Source: Uranotaenia lowii (taxonomy: Eukaryota > Arthropoda > Insecta > Diptera > Culicidae). From it: DNA of 64,000 bases. The stretch spans positions 157,237,519 to 157,301,518 of the forward strand of contig NC_073693.1 in assembly GCF_029784155.1 (NCBI RefSeq). The letters are read 5' to 3'. Position 1 is the stretch's first letter. Each line of letters starts with the position of its first letter. Below are positions 12,481-23,165 of this stretch, in pieces. The notes under the pieces were generated by a model that was not told where the DNA came from, searched no databases, and worked only from the letters and a program-made list of their open reading frames with translations. The position numbers were made by a program, and so were the translations under genes.

Positions 12481-13938
12481 TTGTCATTTTTGTCATTTTT
12501 GTCATTTTTGTCGTTTTTGTCATTTTTGTCATTTTTGTCATTTTTGTCATTTTTGTCATTTTTGTCATTTTTGTCATTTTTGTCATTTTTGTCATTTTTG
12601 TCATTTTTGTCATTTTTGTCATTTTTGTCATTTTTGTCATTTTTGTCATTTTTGTCATTTTTGTCATTTTTGTCATTTTTGTCATTTTTGTCATTTTTGT
12701 CATTTTTGTCATTTTTGTCATTTTTGTCATTTTTGTCATTTTTGTCATTTTTGTCATTTTTGTCATTTTGTCATTTTTGTCATTTTTTGTCATTTTTGTC
12801 ATTTTTGTCATTTTTGTCATTTTTGTCATTTTTGTCATTTTTGTCATTTTTGTCATTTTTGTCATTTTGTCATTTTTGTCATTTTTGTCATTTTTGTCAT
12901 TTTTGTCATTTTGTCATTTTTGTCATTTTTGTCATTTTTGTCATTTTTGTCATTTTTGTCATTTTTGTCATTTTTGTCATTTTTGTCATTTTTGTCATTT
13001 TTGTCATTTTTGTCATTTTTGTCATTTTTGTCATTTTTGTCATTTTTGTCATTTTTGTCATTTTTGTCATTTTTGTCATTTTTGTCATTTTTGTCATTTT
13101 TGTCATTTTTGTCATTTTTGTCATTTTTGTCATTTTTGTCATTTTTGTCATTTTTGTCATTTTTGTCATTTTTGTCATTTTTGTCATTTTTGTCATTTTT
13201 GTCATTTTTGTCATTTTTGTCATTTTTGTCATTTTTGTCATTTTTGTCATTTTTGTCATTTTTGTCATTTTTGTCATTTTTGTCATTTTTGTCATTTTTG
13301 TCATTTTTGTCATTTTTGTCATTTTTGTCATTTTTGTCATTTTTGTCATTTTTGTCATTTTTGTCATTTTTGTCATTTTTGTCATTTTTGTCATTTTTGT
13401 CATTTTTGTCATTTTTGTCATTTTTGTCATTTTTGTCATTTTTGTCATTTTTGTCATTTTTGTCATTTTTGTCATTTTTGTCATTTTTGTCATTTTTGTC
13501 ATTTTTGTCATTTTTGTCATTTTTGTCATTTTTGTCATTTTTGTCATTTTTGTCATTTTTGTCATTTTTGTCATTTTTGTCATTTTTGTCATTTTTGTCA
13601 TTTTTGTCATTTTTGTCATTTTTGTCATTTTTGTCATTTTTGTCATTTTTGTCATTTTTGTCATTTTTGTCATTTTTGTCATTTTTGTCATTTTTGTCAT
13701 TTTTGTCATTTTTGTCATTTTTGTCATTTTTGTCATTTTTGTCATTTTTGTCATTTTTGTCATTTTTGTCATTTTTGTCATTTTTGTCATTTTTGTCATT
13801 TTTGTCATTTTTGTCATTTTTGTCATTTTTGTCATTTTTGTCATTTTTGTCATTTTTGTCATTTTTGTCATTTTTGTCATTTTTGTCATTTTTGTCATTT
13901 TTGTCATTTTTGTCATTTTTGTCATTTTTGTCATTTTT

Positions 13939-14450
13939 GTTATTTTTGTAATTTTTGTCATTTTTGTCATTTTTGTTATTTTTGTTATTTTTGTCATTTT
14001 TGTCATTTTTGTCATTTTTGTCATTTTTTGTCATTTTTGTCATTTTTGTCATTTTTGTCATTTTTGTCATTTTTGTCATTTTTGTCATTTTTGTCATTTT
14101 TGTCATTTTTGTCATTTTTGTCATTTTTGTCATTTTTGTCATTTTTGTCATTTTTGTCATTTTTGTCATTTTTGTCATTTTTGTCATTTTTGTCATTTTT
14201 GTCATTTTTGTCATTTTTGTCATTTTTGTCATTTTTGTCATTTTTTGTCATTTTTGTCATTTTTGTCATTTTTGTCATTTTTGTATTTTTTGTAATTTTT
14301 GTAACTTTTGTAATTTTAGCAATTTTTGTAATTTTTGTAATTTTTGTAATTTTTGTCATTTTTGTCATTTTTGTAATTTTTGTAATTTTTGTAATTTTTG
14401 TAATTTTTGTAATTTTTGTCATTTTTGTCATTTTTGTCATTTTTGTCGTT
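13939..14450. repeat. Partial higher-order satellite segment
   Basis: GTTATTTTTGTA at 13939, the GTATTTTTTGTA/TTTTAGCAA block at 14283 and a following GTCG unit repeat the first half of the segment at 11233. The second half is absent here. Confidence 0.65.
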
Positions 14451-16080
14451 TTTGTCATTTTTGTCATTTTTGTCATTTTTGTCATTTTTGTCATTTTTGT
14501 CATTTTTGTCATTTTTGTCATTTTTGTCATTTTTGTCATTTTTGTCATTTTTGTCATTTTTGTCATTTTTGTCATTTTTGTCATTTTTGTCATTTTTGTC
14601 ATTTTTGTCATTTTTGTCATTTTTGTCGTTTTTGTCATTTTTGTCATTTTTGTCATTTTTGTCATTTTTGTCATTTTTGTCATTTTTGTCATTTTTGTCA
14701 TTTTTGTCATTTTTGTCATTTTTGTCATTTTTGTCATTTTTGTAATTTTTGTCATTTTTGTCATTTTTGTCATTTTTGTCATTTTTGTCATTTTTGTCAT
14801 TTTTGTCATTTTTGTCATTTTTGTCATTTTTGTCATTTTTGTCATTTTTGTCATTTTTGTCATTTTTGTCATTTTTGTCATTTTTGTCATTTTTGTCATT
14901 TTTGTCATTTTTGTCATTTTTGTCATTTTTGTCATTTTTGTCATTTTTGTCGTTTTTGTCATTTTTGTCATTTTTGTCATTTTTGTCATTTTTGTCATTT
15001 TTGTCATTTTTGTCATTTTTGTCATTTTTGTCATTTTTGTCATTTTTGTCATTTTTGTCATTTTTGTCATTTTTGTCATTTTTGTCATTTTTGTCATTTT
15101 TGTCATTTTTGTCATTTTTGTCATTTTTGTCATTTTTGTCATTTTGTCATTTTTGTCATTTTTGTCATTTTTGTCATTTTTGTCATTTTTGTCATTTTTG
15201 TCATTTTTGTCATTTTTGTCATTTTTGTCATTTTTGTCATTTTTGTCATTTTTGTCATTTTTGTCATTTTTGTCATTTTTGTCATTTTTGTCATTTTTGT
15301 CATTTTTGTCATTTTTGTCATTTTTGTCATTTTTGTCATTTTTGTCATTTTTGTCATTTTTGTCATTTTTGTCATTTTTGTCATTTTTGTCATTTTTGTC
15401 ATTTTTGTCATTTTTGTCATTTTTGTCATTTTTGTCATTTTTGTCATTTTTGTCATTTTTGTCATTTTTGTCATTTTTGTCATTTTTGTCATTTTTGTCA
15501 TTTTTGTCATTTTTGTCATTTTTGTCATTTTTGTCATTTTTGTCATTTTTGTCATTTTTGTCATTTTTGTCATTTTTGTCATTTTTGTCATTTTTGTCAT
15601 TTTGTCATTTTTGTCATTTTTGTCATTTTTGTCATTTTTGTCATTTTTGTCATTTTTGTCATTTTTGTCATTTTTGTCATTTTTGTCATTTTTGTCATTT
15701 TTGTCATTTTTGTCATTTTTGTCATTTTTGTCATTTTTGTCATTTTTGTCATTTTTGTCATTTTTGTCATTTTTGTCATTTTTGTCATTTTTGTCATTTT
15801 TGTCATTTTTGTCATTTTTGTCATTTTTGTCATTTTTGTCATTTTTGTCATTTTTGTCATTTTTGTCATTTTTGTCATTTTTGTCATTTTTGTCATTTTT
15901 GTCATTTTTGTCATTTTTGTCATTTTTGTCATTTTTGTCATTTTTGTCATTTTTGTCATTTTTGTCATTTTTGTCATTTTTGTCATTTTTGTCATTTTTG
16001 TCATTTTTGTCATTTTTGTCATTTTTGTCATTTTTGTCATTTTTGTCATTTTTGTCATTTTTGTCATTTTTGTCATTTTT

Positions 16081-17343
16081 GTTATTTTTGTAATTTTTGT
16101 CATTTTTGTCATTTTTGTTATTTTTGTTATTTTTGTCATTTTTGTCATTTTGTCATTTTTGTCATTTTTGTCATTTTTGTCATTTTTGTCATTTTTGTCA
16201 TTTTTGTCATTTTTGTCATTTTTGTCATTTTTGTCATTTTTGTCATTTTTGTCATTTTTGTCATTTTTGTCATTTTTGTCATTTTTGTCATTTTTGTCAT
16301 TTTTGTCATTTTTGTCATTTTTGTCATTTTGTCATTTTTGTCATTTTTGTCATTTTTGTCATTTTTGTCATTTTTGTCATTTTTGTCATTTTTGTCATTT
16401 TTGTCATTTTTGTATTTTTTGTAATTTTTGTAACTTTTGTAATTTTAGCAATTTTTGTAATTTTTGTCATTTTTGTCATTTTTGTAATTTTGTAATTTTT
16501 GTAATTTTTGTAATTTTGTAATTTTTGTAATTTTTGTAATTTTTGTCATTTTTGTCATTTTTGTCATTTTTGTCGTTTTTGTCATTTTTGTCATTTTTGT
16601 CATTTTTGTCATTTTTGTCATTTTTGTCATTTTTGTCATTTTTGTCATTTTTGTCATTTTTGTCATTTTTGTCATTTTTGTCATTTTTGTCATTTTTGTC
16701 ATTTTTGTCATTTTTGTCATTTTTGTCATTTTTGTCATTTTTGTCATTTTTGTCATTTTTGTCATTTTTGTCATTTTTGTCATTTTTGTCATTTTTGTCA
16801 TTTTTGTCATTTTTGTCATTTTTGTCATTTTTGTCATTTTTGTCATTTTTGTCATTTTTGTCATTTTTGTCATTTTTGTCATTTTGTCATTTTTGTCATT
16901 TTTGTCATTTTTGTCATTTTTGTCATTTTTGTCATTTTTGTCATTTTTGTCATTTTTGTCATTTTTGTCATTTTTGTCATTTTTGTCATTTTTGTCATTT
17001 TTGTCATTTTTGTCATTTTTGTTATTTTTGTAATTTTTGTCATTTTTGTCATTTTTGTTATTTTTGTTATTTTTGTCATTTTTGTCATTTTTGTCATTTT
17101 TGTCATTTTTGTCATTTTTGTCATTTTTGTCATTTTTGTCATTTTTGTCATTTTTGTCATTTTTGTCATTTTTGTCATTTTTGTCATTTTTGTATTTTTT
17201 GTATTTTTTGTAATTTTTGTAATTTTAGCAATTTTTGTAATTTTTGTAATTTTTGTAATTTTAGCAATTTTTGTAATTTTTGTAATTTTTGTAATTTTTG
17301 TAATTTTTGTAATTTTTGTAATTTTTGTAATTTTTGTAATTTT
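16081..17343. repeat. Higher-order satellite segment, copy 2
   Basis: Marker variants sit at 16081, 16412, 17021 and 17192, each 4,846-4,852 bp from its counterpart in copy 1. That offset is about 539 monomers, so a large block was duplicated within the array. Confidence 0.75.
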
Positions 17344-19464
17344 TGTCATTTTTGTCATTTTTGTCATTTTTGTCGTTTTTGTCATTTTTGTCATTTTTGT
17401 CATTTTTGTCATTTTTGTCATTTTTGTCATTTTTGTCATTTTTGTCATTTTTGTCATTTTTGTCATTTTTTGTCATTTTTGTCATTTTTGTCATTTTTGT
17501 CATTTTTGTCATTTTTGTCATTTTTGTCATTTTTGTCATTTTTGTCATTTTTGTCATTTTTGTCATTTTTGTCATTTTTGTCATTTTTGTCATTTTTGTC
17601 ATTTTTGTCATTTTTGTCATTTTTGTCATTTTTGTCATTTTTGTCATTTTTGTCATTTTTGTCATTTTTGTCATTTTTGTCATTTTTGTCATTTTTGTCA
17701 TTTTTGTCATTTTTGTCATTTTTGTCATTTTTGTCATTTTTGTCATTTTTGTCATTTTTGTCATTTTTGTCATTTTTGTCATTTTTGTCATTTTTGTCAT
17801 TTTTGTCATTTTTGTCATTTTTGCATTTTTGCCATTTTTGTCATTTTTGTCATTTTTGTCATTTTTGTCATTTTTGTCATTTTTGTCATTTTTGTCATTT
17901 TTGTCATTTTTGTCATTTTTGTCATTTTTGTCATTTTTGTCATTTTTGTCATTTTTGTCATTTTTGTCATTTTTGTCATTTTGTCATTTTTGTCATTTTT
18001 GTCATTTTTGTCATTTTTGTCATTTTTGTCATTTTTGTCATTTTTGTCATTTTTGTCATTTTTTGTCATTTTTGTCATTTTTGTCATTTTTGTCATTTTT
18101 GTCATTTTTGTCATTTTTGTCATTTTTGTCATTTTTGTCATTTTTGTCATTTTTGTCATTTTTGTCATTTTTGTCATTTTTGTCATTTTTGTCATTTTTG
18201 TCATTTTTGTCATTTTTGTCATTTTTGTCATTTTTGTCATTTTTGTCATTTTTGTCATTTTTGTCATTTTTGTCATTTTTGTCATTTTTGTCATTTTTGT
18301 CATTTTTGTCATTTTTGTCATTTTTGTCATTTTGTCATTTTTGTCATTTTTGTCATTTTTGTCATTTTTGTCATTTTTGTCATTTTTGTCATTTTTGTCA
18401 TTTTTGTCATTTTTGTCATTTTTGTCATTTTTGTCATTTTTGTCATTTTTGTCATTTTTGTCATTTTTGTCATTTTTGTCATTTTTGTCATTTTTGTCAT
18501 TTTTGTCATTTTTGTCATTTTTGTCATTTTTGTCATTTTTGTCATTTTTGTCATTTTTGTCATTTTTGTCATTTTTGTCATTTTTGTCATTTTTGTCATT
18601 TTTGTCATTTTTGTCATTTTTGTCATTTTTGTCATTTTTGTCATTTTTGTCATTTTTGTCATTTTTGTCATTTTTGTCATTTTTGTCATTTTTGTCATTT
18701 TTGTCATTTTTGTCATTTTTGTCATTTTTGTCATTTTTGTCATTTTTGTCATTTTTGTCATTTTTGTCATTTTTGTCATTTTTGTCATTTTTGTCATTTT
18801 TGTCATTTTTGTCATTTTTGTCATTTTTGTCATTTTTGTCATTTTTGTCATTTTTGTCATTTTTGTCATTTTTGTCATTTTTGTCATTTTTGTCATTTTT
18901 GTCATTTTTGTCATTTTTGTCATTTTTGTCATTTTTGTCATTTTTGTCATTTTTGTCATTTTTGTCATTTTTGTCATTTTTGTCATTTTTGTCATTTTTG
19001 TCATTTTTGTCATTTTTGTCATTTTTGTCATTTTTGTCATTTTTGTCATTTTTGTCATTTTTGTCATTTTTGTCATTTTTGTCATTTTTGTCATTTTTGT
19101 CATTTTTGTCATTTTTGTCATTTTTGTCATTTTTGCCATTTTTGCCATTTTTGTCATTTTTGTCATTTTTGTCATTTTTGTCATTTTTGTCATTTTGTCA
19201 TTTTTGTCATTTTTGTCATTTTTGTCATTTTTGTCATTTTTGTCATTTTTGTCATTTTTGTCATTTTTGTCATTTTTGTCATTTTTGTAATTTTTGTCAT
19301 TTTTGTCATTTTTGTCATTTTTGTCATTTTTGTCATTTTTGTCATTTTTGTCATTTTTGTCATTTTTGTCATTTTTGTCATTTTTGTCATTTTTGTCATT
19401 TTTGTCATTTTTGTCATTTTTGTCATTTTTGTCATTTTTGTCATTTTTGTCATTTTTGTCATTA

Positions 19465-19964
19465 NNNNNNNNNNNNNNNNNNNNNNNNNNNNNNNNNNNN
19501 NNNNNNNNNNNNNNNNNNNNNNNNNNNNNNNNNNNNNNNNNNNNNNNNNNNNNNNNNNNNNNNNNNNNNNNNNNNNNNNNNNNNNNNNNNNNNNNNNNNN
19601 NNNNNNNNNNNNNNNNNNNNNNNNNNNNNNNNNNNNNNNNNNNNNNNNNNNNNNNNNNNNNNNNNNNNNNNNNNNNNNNNNNNNNNNNNNNNNNNNNNNN
19701 NNNNNNNNNNNNNNNNNNNNNNNNNNNNNNNNNNNNNNNNNNNNNNNNNNNNNNNNNNNNNNNNNNNNNNNNNNNNNNNNNNNNNNNNNNNNNNNNNNNN
19801 NNNNNNNNNNNNNNNNNNNNNNNNNNNNNNNNNNNNNNNNNNNNNNNNNNNNNNNNNNNNNNNNNNNNNNNNNNNNNNNNNNNNNNNNNNNNNNNNNNNN
19901 NNNNNNNNNNNNNNNNNNNNNNNNNNNNNNNNNNNNNNNNNNNNNNNNNNNNNNNNNNNNNNNN
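19465..19964. other. Assembly gap of 500 N
   Basis: A run of exactly 500 Ns directly abuts the satellite. The round size suggests a placeholder, so true array length is unknown. Confidence 0.95.
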
Positions 19965-20261
19965 CACTTTTTGCTGTTTTCATGCTCGTTTTCATGAAGA
20001 GTAGTGCACTGGTAGTGCACCATAAAGTGGACGGTGGAACACTCTGAAAATATTCGGTGTTGCTTGCGCTCTCACCAATACTATCATGAATTTTGACAGC
20101 ACGTGCTTCCCGATGTAAACAAATATCAGCTGGTTGGTTTATTTCTATACCGCAAAATTGCGTTCGAACTGTTTTTTTCTCTTTATTATCCCGAAGAACG
20201 GAAACTTGTTCCAGATTAAATACCAGTGCCGTTTCCAACAGAGGCGGAGAATTTCACCTGG

Positions 20262-20507
20262 ATGGCACGTTCCAAAGCAAACAACGCTCCCAAGAAGAAA
20301 TGTGCCCAGAAGGTTTGCTGCAATCGGTTCCAGGCAATGCCGAAAAAGAGCAGCAAATCCGAGTGCAAAAAGGCCAACCCAAAGATCTGGTGGAATCGCC
20401 CAAACCGAAAAGTTTTCTTGTTCGGAGGGTCCTATAAGTTGGTCTCCACAGCAAGAAGCGTTCAGCTGCATCGAAGCTACTCTGCTTCGAGCTGTGCCTT
20501 AGGGTGA
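20262..20507 (+). CDS. Unrecognised Lys/Cys-rich 81-codon frame
   Basis: The ATG at 20262 opens 81 codons to a stop at 20507. The first half is basic and cysteine-containing (KKKCAQKVCC, KSECKK), and a WWNRPNRK block follows. I do not recognise the family. A possible splice acceptor (TTTCCAACAG) lies about 20 bp upstream, so a 5' exon could exist, possibly inside or beyond the gap. No intron, signal peptide or membrane segment is visible. Overlapping frames in other phases are equally long, which weakens the case. It could be a small basic nuclear protein or chance. Confidence 0.25.
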   Translation: MARSKANNAPKKKCAQKVCCNRFQAMPKKSSKSECKKANPKIWWNRPNRKVFLFGGSYKLVSTARSVQLHRSYSASSCALG

Positions 20508-21245
20508 CGATGCTCGGTTGCGCCAAGTCCCGGATTCCCACCCGTTGCCCTTCAAAAACGGTAGTTCGAGACTACACCCGCATTGGGAGCTTGAATTTCG
20601 TTCGTTTCGGTCTGTTAGCAAAATTTTCTCCCCCGACTTCCACGATCGGAGTTCGCTAATTTGACTTCCAAGAATTTTTCTTTTGTCATCTGAAAACGGA
20701 AATAGGTACTCGAGGTATTTGCGAGGAATAAACGTTCAAAATACCGGAACCTTCAAGCTGGGGTAACTGCAGTCTAGCAGCAGCAGCAAGAATAGACCGC
20801 CCAGAATCAGCCGGTATTGCAGTTATCATCAGAGCCACAGGCGAATCTACCAAGCAAAATAAATCTGAAATCTTCACAATTCAACATAATAAATTCATGC
20901 TAAAATTTTCATATTATTTAAAGATAATGATCAACTAAAGTAAATTTCATTTCAAAACGAAAACAAATACCAGCTGTAATGGATTTTTGACAGCTTGATG
21001 TTTTCTGTTGACACTGCCGATTTCACGTACACCAACAAAGGTGGGTGCAACACTCGATTCATGCTCGTTTTCAGCATGGATGGTGCAACACTTTCGGGTG
21101 GTGAAAACAAATACGGTATTATATTGAATCCTTATTAGGGACTGTAATCACCATAAATTTTGGATATTATATAACACACGTTTTGCCTCTTACAATTTTA
21201 TTTACACTATTACTGGCAACTGGATCTCAAATGAGGTGAGCGGCT
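20508..21245. other. Spacer, no clear gene
   Basis: The string TTCATGCTCGTTTTCA occurs here (21060) and just right of the gap (19980) in direct orientation, hinting at a repeat flanking 20.0-21.1 kb. Nothing else is recognisable. Confidence 0.35.
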
Positions 21246-21387
21246 GGTGTCACCAAAGGGCGCAAGACATCGAGATTCGGGAACGTAAGTGGAGATGAAT
21301 TGGGCACACGCTGCGAAAAGATGAGAACGAGATTTGCAGATAGGCGCTTGAATGGAATCCAGGAGGACATCGGAGAAGAGGCAGGAT
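21246..21387 (+). mobile_element. Second fragment of the RTE-like LINE
   Basis: Near-identical to 8807-8942 at the DNA level (shared CGAGATTCGGGAACGTAAG and CACACGCTGCGAA), with substitutions that break the frame. It stops within the GRPR-encoding region and has no tail. Confidence 0.8.
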
Positions 21388-22258
21388 GATGTACGTATAA
21401 ATTTGGTTCCGAAGCAACTTGGTTCTGGAAGATCTGGAGGACTTAAGTCACGCTAAAGATATTCAAATATTTTAGAACTCGGTTCCGGAAGTCTTGGAAA
21501 TATTTGTTCCATACATATACACACGACAATTTGAAATACCGTTTAGTTCCGAATGAAAATCGATTTCTAGCTACTTGTTTTGGGTAGGATCCGGGCAAAT
21601 CAAAGTCATGTTAAATTGTTTCAACGTATGTTGCCAGTTATTTCAAGACTACCATGAACATTTTAGGAATGCCAACCGAACCGAAGTAAAGACATTTTCC
21701 AGAGAACTAGACAGAATGACATGATAAAAGTATAATGATAAAGTATGGAACAGATGATCCGCTACTTTGTTCCGGAATAATCTGAAAATTTTAACGGATT
21801 TGTTTGGAAAAATTCGTAAAGCCAAAGGGATGATTGGAGACTACGAATCTTCAATAAAATATTAGAATTAGATTGGGATATCCAGAAAACACATATGTTA
21901 ATTACACAATTTTGAGTTATTTTTATTAGAACTTGACATCATGCAAGCTATTAAATCTACACACAAAATTTTCGAGGCCGGAATTTAGCAAAATTTTGCT
22001 CAAATTTGACCAGCTAAAAACTTAGCAATCAATTTAGCAATTTTTTTAAACTAAAATTTTTGCAAAATGGTCAAAAGTGTCCGGACTAAATTTTTACTAA
22101 TTTTTCAGTAAAAAAAACCATTGTTTACTAAAATCATAGCACAAATTTATTTTCCCTTAAAATTACTAGATTTTTAGTAAAATTGAGATTTCAGTCTAAT
22201 CGTTGGTTCTCTACAATGAAAATTGGTTTGTGATTTTAAATGAAAAATACTGGATAGT
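21388..22258. other. No recognisable gene
   Basis: AT-rich; short open frames only. Confidence 0.4.
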
Positions 22259-22478
22259 TCAATTGGTTTTAAATTTATTTTCAACTGCGTCACCCAAGCA
22301 ACCAAAAGTCGCGTTTTTACTTAAAGATGGAACTCCGAAGTTCACATTTGGCTGAAAAAATGTTTTACGGGAACTTCAGGTGACTCTTGTCGCGTAAAAG
22401 TTACTCAGGAACTTCCATCGCCCTTTAAAAGGTTAAACTATCGATAACGGAACTTCTAAGCGCTTTTAATGGAACTTC

Positions 22479-22811
22479 TTTCAAGAAGGTCGATAACGTT
22501 CGCGTTACATTCCAAAACGCACCATTAAGATACTTGAAGGTGTTTTAAGGAACCTATATGGGAAATCTAAGCGACATGTCAAAAATGTTTTTCAAGAAGG
22601 TCGATAACGTTCGCGTTACATTCTAAAGCGCACCATTAAGATACTTGAAGGTGTTTTAAGGAACCTATATGGGAATTCTAAGCGACATGTCAAAAATGTT
22701 TTTCAAGAAGGTCGATGACGTTCGCGTAACATTCTAAAGCGCACCATTAAGATACTTGAAGGTGTTTTAAAGAACCTATATGGGAATTCTAAGCGACATG
22801 TCAAAAATGTC
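22479..22811. repeat. Three tandem 111-bp repeats
   Basis: Copies start at 22479, 22590 and 22701, each with TTTCAAGAAGGTCGAT, and differ by only a few substitutions. They lie inside the TIR element. Confidence 0.92.
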
Positions 22812-23069
22812 TGTCAATTTCTTGTCATGGTATTTGTTTTGTTTATATCTGTACTGATATTTACAAATTGAATTCAAGATTTTTTCGAATTTTTCTTATA
22901 AATGTTAAGATATTCGAATAAATTTTTGATGATGTGAATTTTTGTTATGATTCATATTGTGTACTGAAAGTCCTTTGAATGAAATAAGGTACCTTCTATT
23001 GACCAACCCACTCAATCATCTCAAATGACATTAAGTTTAAATACCAATCATTACAGTGGCAATTAACTA

Positions 23070-23165
23070 TTGCTGGATTGGTCGAGAGGCTGGTGAGTTT
23101 CATTGCAACCTAGAGAGCAGCGGTTCAATTCTCTAGGCGTGTAAGCAGCTTTTGTAATCAAAACA
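23070..23165 (+). mobile_element. tRNA-like SINE segment
   Basis: A box A-like TGGTCGAGAGGCTGG at 23079 and box B-like GGTTCAATTC at 23122 have tRNA-like spacing. The cloverleaf is poor, so this is a SINE or tRNA relic rather than a functional tRNA. Confidence 0.5.

Larger units (their letters stand above)
9561..19464. repeat. 9-bp satellite array, unit ATTTTTGTC
   Basis: About 9.9 kb, close to 1,100 copies, of a 9-bp unit that reads ATTTTTGTC on the plus strand and GACAAAAAT on the minus. The main variants are GTA for GTC (runs of ATTTTTGTA), occasional GTT, GTCG or GCC forms, and one-base T gains or losses that shift phase. The left edge (9561-9830) is the most degenerate, with GGTA-containing and ATTTTTATA units. 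The interior is nearly pure for long stretches. Because the unit is three codons long, frames of hundreds to over 2,000 codons open on both strands (repeats of Met-Thr-Lys, Leu-Ser-Phe, Val-Ile-Phe, His-Phe-Cys). They carry no protein signal and are not genes. The right boundary is hidden by the assembly gap. Confidence 0.97.

Noticed and set aside
19465..19964. Open frames spanning the N gap
   Set aside because: Unknown bases are translated as X; no information.
9549..19997. Very long open frames over the satellite on both strands (hundreds to 2,258 codons)
   Set aside because: They arise because the 9-bp unit is a multiple of three and contains no stop in several phases. The products are pure three-residue repeats and break at one-base slips.
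20145..20541. Minus-strand frames of 95-108 codons with hydrophobic stretches
   Set aside because: They overlap the plus-strand Lys/Cys-rich frame in antisense and their apparent starts are not ATG-supported; no domain.
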